A stretch of DNA of 36,520 bases, from assembly GCF_006335005.1 (NCBI RefSeq), contig NZ_VDMP01000024.1, positions 321,091-357,610 of the forward strand, read 5' to 3'. Below are positions 32,219 through 36,520 of this stretch, piece after piece (the first letter of the stretch is position 1; each line of letters opens with the position of its first letter). This stretch comes from Nocardioides albidus. GTDB taxonomy: Bacteria; Actinomycetota; Actinomycetes; Propionibacteriales; Nocardioidaceae. The position numbers and the translations under genes are program-made. The notes under the pieces are model-generated. The model was not told the origin of the DNA. It did no database searches and worked only from the letters and a program-made list of their open reading frames with translations.

Positions 32219-34795
32219 ATGCGCTGGCCGTGGGCGCGCCGCCCGGATGACTCGGCGTCGGGGCTGACCGGAGGCCCGTCTGCCTCCGCGCCGGTGTCGC
32301 CCCCTGAGCAGCAGCCCGCGGCGCGACCGGCGCCCGGTCCGATGGGGTGGGCCTTCCTCCCCCCGATCCAGCGGATCCTCGACACGGCGATCGAGCCGGT
32401 CACCTCGCCGGCCACCTTCGCCACGTCGCTGCCCGCATGGCGCTCGCCCGCCTTCACCGGATCGATGTCGCACGCCATCACCGCCCGCGCGCCGGGCGGC
32501 GTGATCGACGGTGACGGTGGGGGAGTCGGACAGCCGACCACCTCCGTCGTCCGCGGTCCGGAGCTGACCCTGCTGCCGCCCCCGCGACCGGCGGTGCAAC
32601 GTTCGGTGCAGCGGTCGGCGCAGCGGTCGAGGTCGGATGTCTCCTCCCCAGAGCTGACCGCGACGGTCCCGGCGATCCCCGTCGACTCGACGGAGGTCGG
32701 CCCGGAGGGCGCGGCCAGCGATCTCCCGACAGCGGTCGCCGACGATCTCAGCGGTGACGTCCACGGGGATACGCCGGCCCACGCCGCTGCCGCTCCCGTG
32801 GCGCCCGTCGTCGCCGTACGGCCCCCCATGCCGACCCTGCTCCGCGCCCCGGCTGCGGCGAACCTCCCGGTGGTCCACCGGTCGGTCGTGGCAGACGCTG
32901 CGCCGCCGGAGAGCGTCACGGACGTCGAGGCGGTCGCGCCCGGGCACGACGAACCGCCGGGTGACGTCGGGCTGCCCGACGAGCGCCGCATCGCCGGCAC
33001 GACGGCGTCGCTCGGACCGCTTGCGTCGCCCACCGCACCGCCCGTGCCGGGTGCATCATCGCCAGCAGCGGGAGGTCCGGCGATCCGCACGACAGGTCCG
33101 GTCCTCGCCCGACATGCAGTAGGGCACGACCACCCGGACCACGACGATCGGTCCGATCAGGACGACATCCTCCCCGAGCCGCCGGTGCAGCGCTCGGTGA
33201 CCGGCGGTCCGCCTGCGCTCGCCTCCGGTCCTGCCCGGCGCGCCGGGCTGGGCGAGCCGCTCGCGCGGGTCCCCGGCACAGCCGTCGACGTCGAGCCTGA
33301 GCAGACAGCCGAACGGCCGCCCCGGTCCCAGCCGGGTGGTCCGGCCCCCGCCGGGGCCGTGGCTCCCGGCGGTGTGCTGCCCGGGGCCCTCGGATTCACG
33401 GAAGTCCCGGTCCAGCGAGCGATCCGACCCCTCGGGGTCGAGCCGCCGAGTCAGGACGGACCCACCGTCGCGGACGCAGTAGGCGTCCCCTCGGCGTCGC
33501 GTCCGCTGCCACTCGGGACACCTATCGGCACCGGTGCGGACCGGACCGACCCCCGTACGCCGATCGCGGGCGTCGCACCCGCAGCGCCGCTCGCCCTGCC
33601 CTTCGTCCCCCTCGCCCGAGCGGTCGACCCCACGACCCCGCCGGGTCTGACGCCGTCCGAGGGCTCGGCGGATCCCGGCAGCTCGGACGCCGCCCCCGGT
33701 GTCGACACGCACATTCACACGGGATCCAGCACACTCGCCGACATCCCGACCGGCGCCCTCCAGGACCCGGTCCTGCCGGAGGAGATCCCCGGTGCCGGGC
33801 AGGTCCAGCACGAAGGCACCTCGGCGCGAGCCGACGGGCCCACCGTCCAGGTCCATCCGCCCGGCCCGATCACCGATGTGCCTCTGCCGACCGCGTCCGG
33901 CATCGGGACCTCGATCCAGCGCTCCTCGCTCCTGCTGGGGCCCGGCCAGCCGACACCGTCCCTCGTCGTCGCGCCGGCGTCGCCCTTTCCACGGCCCGTG
34001 TCGCGGGAGAGGGTGGTGCCGATCCAGCGGATCCCGGCCGCCCCAGCGACCACGGTGCCGACCACGGTGCCGACCACGGCCCGGACCGGCAGCATCCAGC
34101 GCTCCGTCGGTACCCCATCCGGGTGGCCCCGTCCTGCCGGTGGGCCACCCGGTGCCGGTTCCGCCGTGCCCGCGACGGATGCCCCGCCTGCGGACGATGT
34201 GCTGCCCGCCGCTCACCCCCACGCGCCCGAGCCATCGCTCCCGCCGTCATTCGGGCCAACGCCCGAACCATCGCCCCTGCCATCGCTCGGGCCATCGCTC
34301 GGGCCATCGCTCGGGCCATCGCCCGATCGATCGCTCGATGTCGACGGCACCGTGGTGGCTCGGTCGCTCGCCGCGCCGACAGCGGGCGCGATCGCCCCGG
34401 CCCGCGGCTCCTCGGAGACCGTCCCACACCGAGCGGGCCCGCCCGCGTGGCGCCCGTCGGCGCCCGCCGCCGCCACAGCCTCGATGCCCCTCGTGTCGCC
34501 GGTCATCGAGCAGGTCGTTGTTCAGGCATCGGCGGAGGACCCGGTCGCGCACACGGCCGGCGCGGCGGACCCGGTCACTGTCCAGGCTGCCGACGCACCA
34601 CCCGCCGCTCCCGCAGCGCCGTCAGACGCGGGGGGCGCCACGCCTGCCGGGGGCGCCGCGCCTTCCGGGGCTGCCCCCTCCTCGGGAAACGTCGAGGCGC
34701 TCGCGCAGCAGCTCTTCCCGGCGGTGATGCGCCGCTTGAAGGCCGAGCTGCTCGTCGACCGCGAGCGGCGCGGTATCCGGACGGATCCGTGGTGA
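32219..34795 (+). CDS. Pro/Ala-rich disordered eCIS protein, 'extensin-like' (858 aa)
   Basis: ATG 32219 is three bases after the DUF6760 stop, with GAGGAG about ten bases upstream. Almost the whole protein is low-complexity Pro/Ala/Gly/Thr/Val with no folded domain visible. It contains nine [VIA]-Q-R motifs, starting at residues 50, 126, 130, 134, 323, 398, 566, 602 and 626, mostly followed by Ser. The last 32 residues are different: LAQQLFPAVMRRLKAELLVD, then RERRGIRTD, a charged helix that I recognise from the ends of similar 'extensin'-labelled genes in actinobacterial eCIS. Short DNA tandem repeats occur at 34049-34080 and 34280-34327. I infer a flexible scaffold, linker or length-related protein anchored to the particle by its C-terminus. 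There is no signal peptide. Confidence 0.75.
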   Translation: MRWPWARRPDDSASGLTGGPSASAPVSPPEQQPAARPAPGPMGWAFLPPIQRILDTAIEPVTSPATFATSLPAWRSPAFTGSMSHAITARAPGGVIDGDGGGVGQPTTSVVRGPELTLLPPPRPAVQRSVQRSAQRSRSDVSSPELTATVPAIPVDSTEVGPEGAASDLPTAVADDLSGDVHGDTPAHAAAAPVAPVVAVRPPMPTLLRAPAAANLPVVHRSVVADAAPPESVTDVEAVAPGHDEPPGDVGLPDERRIAGTTASLGPLASPTAPPVPGASSPAAGGPAIRTTGPVLARHAVGHDHPDHDDRSDQDDILPEPPVQRSVTGGPPALASGPARRAGLGEPLARVPGTAVDVEPEQTAERPPRSQPGGPAPAGAVAPGGVLPGALGFTEVPVQRAIRPLGVEPPSQDGPTVADAVGVPSASRPLPLGTPIGTGADRTDPRTPIAGVAPAAPLALPFVPLARAVDPTTPPGLTPSEGSADPGSSDAAPGVDTHIHTGSSTLADIPTGALQDPVLPEEIPGAGQVQHEGTSARADGPTVQVHPPGPITDVPLPTASGIGTSIQRSSLLLGPGQPTPSLVVAPASPFPRPVSRERVVPIQRIPAAPATTVPTTVPTTARTGSIQRSVGTPSGWPRPAGGPPGAGSAVPATDAPPADDVLPAAHPHAPEPSLPPSFGPTPEPSPLPSLGPSLGPSLGPSPDRSLDVDGTVVARSLAAPTAGAIAPARGSSETVPHRAGPPAWRPSAPAAATASMPLVSPVIEQVVVQASAEDPVAHTAGAADPVTVQAADAPPAAPAAPSDAGGATPAGGAAPSGAAPSSGNVEALAQQLFPAVMRRLKAELLVDRERRGIRTDPW
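34049..34080 (+). repeat. 12-bp tandem repeat ACCACGGTGCCG (about 2.6 copies)
   Basis: Copies lie at 34049-34060 and 34061-34072, with a partial third to 34080. They encode TTVP repeats in the Pro-rich protein. The unit keeps the frame, so copy number can change without a frameshift. Confidence 0.7.
34280..34327 (+). repeat. 12-bp tandem repeat CCATCGCTCGGG (3 perfect copies plus a degenerate one)
   Basis: Perfect copies lie at 34280, 34292 and 34304, with a degenerate unit at 34316-34327 and another just upstream at 34268. They encode PSLG repeats. This is a minisatellite likely to vary in length between strains. Confidence 0.75.
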
Positions 34796-34892
34796 GTCGG
34801 TGCTGAGCGATGCCTGATGCGATGACGGACGACGCCCGGGGCCCCGCAGTGCCGGCTGACGGGAGGACGAATCTCAGAGGAGGAGGCCAGCG
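34796..34892 (+). promoter_or_regulatory. 97-bp gap before the second tube gene
   Basis: No gene is visible. It holds a GC-rich GCCCGGGGCCCC stretch (about 34838-34849) and ends in AGAGGAGGAGG, a strong ribosome site for ATG 34893. The TGCCC-ATCGGGCA palindrome seen before the DUF4157 and sheath genes is absent, so this gene is probably read from an upstream promoter. Confidence 0.4.
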
Positions 34893-35330
34893 ATGGTGAT
34901 CACCCAGGACCTCGACACCGCCGTCGGCGTGAGCTTCGTCGTCAAGATCGATGACGAGGACCTCGGCGTCTTCAGCAGCTGCGAGGGGATGAACTGCGAG
35001 GTCGTCATGGAGAGCCGCGAGGAGGGCGGCAACAACGCCTTCGTCTGGCAGCTCCCCAGTCGGCTGAAGTACGCCAACATCAAGCTGTCCCGTCCGCTCG
35101 GTCCGAGCACGGCCAAGCTCGCGAGCTGGGTCTCGTCCGTCGCCGCCGGCTACCAGCGCAAGACCGGCGTGATCCAGGCGATGCGCGCGGACGGCACGAT
35201 CGTCGCGGAGTGGTCGCTGATCGACGTCGTCCCCGTGCGCTGGACCGGCCCCAGCCTCAACAGCGACCAGCCCAAGGTGCTGACGGAGACCCTCGAGATC
35301 GCCCACCACGGGTTCCAGGCGAAGGGCTGA
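34893..35330 (+). CDS. Second eCIS tube protein, tube-initiator type (Pvc5-like, 145 aa)
   Basis: ATG 34893 follows GAGGAGGAGG. It is a paralogue of the main tube family: SFVVKIDDEDLGVFSSCEGM, EEGGNNAFVWQLPSRLKYAN, IKLSRPLGPSTAKLASWVSS and WSLIDVVPVRWTGPSLN. Sequence identity to the 31150 protein is low but the strand order is the same. The position directly before the LysM baseplate gene fits the tube-initiator subunits that join tube to spike and baseplate. Its stop is four bases before the next start. Confidence 0.93.
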   Translation: MVITQDLDTAVGVSFVVKIDDEDLGVFSSCEGMNCEVVMESREEGGNNAFVWQLPSRLKYANIKLSRPLGPSTAKLASWVSSVAAGYQRKTGVIQAMRADGTIVAEWSLIDVVPVRWTGPSLNSDQPKVLTETLEIAHHGFQAKG

Positions 35331-35334
35331 GACG

Positions 35335-36153
35335 ATGAGCTCGAGTCCCGTCTCCTTCAACGCGGCCGACTCCGGCGGCGGCAGCTCGGACGGCGCCCGG
35401 CCGAACCTCCAGCACGCCTATCTCAACGTCTACGAGCCCAGCACCACCGGCACCCTCACGCCGCCGAGCAGCCCCAAGGGCAAGATCGAGTTCCAGTTCA
35501 ATCCCAAGGAGCTGTCGCTCTCGAAGTCAGCGAGCTGGAAGCGCGAGGACGCCAAGGGCGCCAAGAAGGCAGCACCGCCCCAGTTCACCGGGTCACAGCC
35601 CTCGAAGCTGACCATCGAGATGTTCTTCGACGCCTCGGCGAAGCCTGACGGGAGCGTCGTCAAGATCGTCGAGCAGCTCTTCGCGCTCACCGTGCCGACG
35701 GCCGACTCCCTGGCCGCCAAGAAGGCATCGCCGCCATGGGTGATCTTCCGGTGGGGCGGCCTCACCGGCTTCCTCGCCTACGTCAGCCAGGTGCAGGCGA
35801 AGTACACGCTCTTCACCGCCTCCGGCGTCCCGATCCGCGCCACCTGCACCGTCACCCTCGATGAGCTCTCGGGCGACACCCCCCGGCAGAACCCCACCTC
35901 CGGCGGCGTGCTGCCGCACCGCGTCCACGAGGTCGTCATCGGCGACACCCTGCCGGCCATCGCCTTCCGCGAGTACGGCGTGCCCGCACTGTGGCGGGCC
36001 GTCGCGACGGTCAACGGCATCGACGATCCGATGAGGATCAGGCCCGGGCACCGGCTGCTCCTGCCGTCGCTGGAGGAGATCAGCCCGACCGGGACCGATG
36101 CCCCACGAGGGCTCCTCGGCTCCGGGAGGCAGGTGCTCGATGCCGCACGGTGA
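35335..36153 (+). CDS. CIS-tube/LysM baseplate protein (Pvc7-like, 272 aa)
   Basis: ATG 35335 is coupled to the tube gene. The N-terminal part (KGKIEFQFNPKELSLSKSAS, then WKREDAKGAK and PSKLTIEMFFD) is the typical N-terminal domain of contractile-system tube/baseplate proteins. The middle continues with PPWVIFRWGGLTGFLAYVSQ. Residues about 196-250 form a LysM-like module (HEVVIGDTLPAIAFREYG, WRAVATVNGI, RIRPGHRLLLP). In PVC/Afp this protein is a baseplate hub part; in this setting LysM serves as a structural module and need not bind peptidoglycan. It overlaps the spike gene by 14 bases. Confidence 0.93.
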   Translation: MSSSPVSFNAADSGGGSSDGARPNLQHAYLNVYEPSTTGTLTPPSSPKGKIEFQFNPKELSLSKSASWKREDAKGAKKAAPPQFTGSQPSKLTIEMFFDASAKPDGSVVKIVEQLFALTVPTADSLAAKKASPPWVIFRWGGLTGFLAYVSQVQAKYTLFTASGVPIRATCTVTLDELSGDTPRQNPTSGGVLPHRVHEVVIGDTLPAIAFREYGVPALWRAVATVNGIDDPMRIRPGHRLLLPSLEEISPTGTDAPRGLLGSGRQVLDAAR

Positions 36154-36520
36154 GGAGTTCAGCAACACCCCCCTGGTGAAGGTCAACAACAACCCGCTGC
36201 CGGCGGACGTGGCGCCGCTGCTGACCAGCGCGTACATCGACGACAGCTCGACCGTGCCCGACCTCTTCGTGCTGCGGTTCGCCGACGAGTCGGGGATGGT
36301 GCTGTCCAAGGCGGGCATCGACATCGCCGCACAGGTCGAGTTGAGTGTGCAGTCGACGCAGCCCGGCGGCCCGACGCTGCTGCTGTCCGGCGAGGTGACG
36401 GCCGTCGAGGTCGAGGTCGGCGAGGGCGGGATGCACACCATCGTCCGCGGTCTGGACAAGAGCCACCGGCTCTTCCGAGGCACCCGCATCGAGGCCTACC
36501 CGAAGATGTCGGCCTCCGAC
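36140..36520 (+). CDS. VgrG-like spike protein (Pvc8-like), 3' end beyond the window
   Basis: ATG 36140 lies within the end of the LysM gene. The 127 residues visible (PLVKVNNNPLPADVAPLLTS, VPDLFVLRFADE, IDIAAQVELSV, then HTIVRGLDKSHRLFRGTR) match the N-terminal gp27-like part of the VgrG/Rhs-type spike family. The needle domain lies outside. It forms the piercing tip of the particle. Confidence 0.9.
   Translation, partial: MPHGEEFSNTPLVKVNNNPLPADVAPLLTSAYIDDSSTVPDLFVLRFADESGMVLSKAGIDIAAQVELSVQSTQPGGPTLLLSGEVTAVEVEVGEGGMHTIVRGLDKSHRLFRGTRIEAYPKMSASD

Noticed and set aside
29535..36520. Prophage or phage tail remnant
   Set aside because: No capsid, portal, terminase, integrase or lysis genes; the DUF4255, Pvc15-type ATPase, DUF4157 and DUF6760 genes mark an eCIS.
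29535..36520. Type VI secretion system (because of the VgrG-like and sheath-like genes)
   Set aside because: A single full-length sheath instead of the TssB/TssC pair, no TssJLM membrane complex or ClpV, and a Gram-positive type host; the order fits eCIS.

Overview
The window comes from a high-GC actinobacterium. GC is high throughout, third codon positions are almost all G or C, GTG starts are common, and long open shadow frames run through every gene. A Nocardioides-like member of the Propionibacteriales is my best guess, but that is an impression from codon style and gene families, not a measurement.

Layout. (1) 1-13145: two secreted proteins. The first is the 3' part of an M6-like zinc metalloprotease (HEFGH). 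The second is a 3541-residue protein with a Sec signal peptide and more than 1300 residues of RTX-like Gly/Asp repeats, some organised into a larger repeat of about 130 residues. (2) 13146-18487: a regulatory block. It holds a 990-residue ATPase regulator with a SARP-type DNA-binding/BTAD module at its C-terminus, a convergent single-pass membrane protein of the type often annotated 'hydrolytic protein', and a divergent small LuxR-type regulator. (3) 18610-36520: an extracellular contractile injection system (eCIS), the phage-tail-like machine related to Photorhabdus PVC and the Streptomyces CIS. Order: a secreted lectin/PKD/beta-propeller/DUF11 protein, DUF4255 cap protein (Pvc16-like), AAA+ ATPase (Pvc15-like), DUF4157 eCIS-core protein, a large modular candidate cargo protein, sheath, tube, a tail-assembly-like protein, DUF6760, a Pro-rich 'extensin-like' protein, a second tube protein, a CIS-tube/LysM baseplate protein (Pvc7-like), and the start of a VgrG-like spike (Pvc8-like). 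The rest of the baseplate should lie beyond the right edge.

How they fit together. Sheath, tube, tube initiator, LysM protein and spike form the particle. The DUF4255 protein caps the tube and the AAA+ ATPase presumably helps assembly. The DUF4157 protein and the 917-residue protein share a short N-terminal LQRxAGNxA signature. The 917-residue protein has a helical middle region and a C-terminal domain of different codon usage, as expected for an exchangeable toxin. Several genes overlap or abut (4-nt ATGA, 1-nt TGATG, 4-nt GTGA and 14-nt overlaps), indicating translational coupling.

Strongest leads: the candidate cargo toxin with no evident immunity gene next to it; a paired cis-element (palindrome plus a 12-bp motif about 56 nt further on) upstream of both the DUF4157 and sheath genes; recurrent V/I-Q-R motifs across three eCIS proteins; a possible -1 frameshift arrangement joining the tail-assembly-like gene to DUF6760; and a secreted lectin-propeller gene coupled to the cap gene. 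No tRNA, rRNA, CRISPR array, transposase, integrase or origin was seen.
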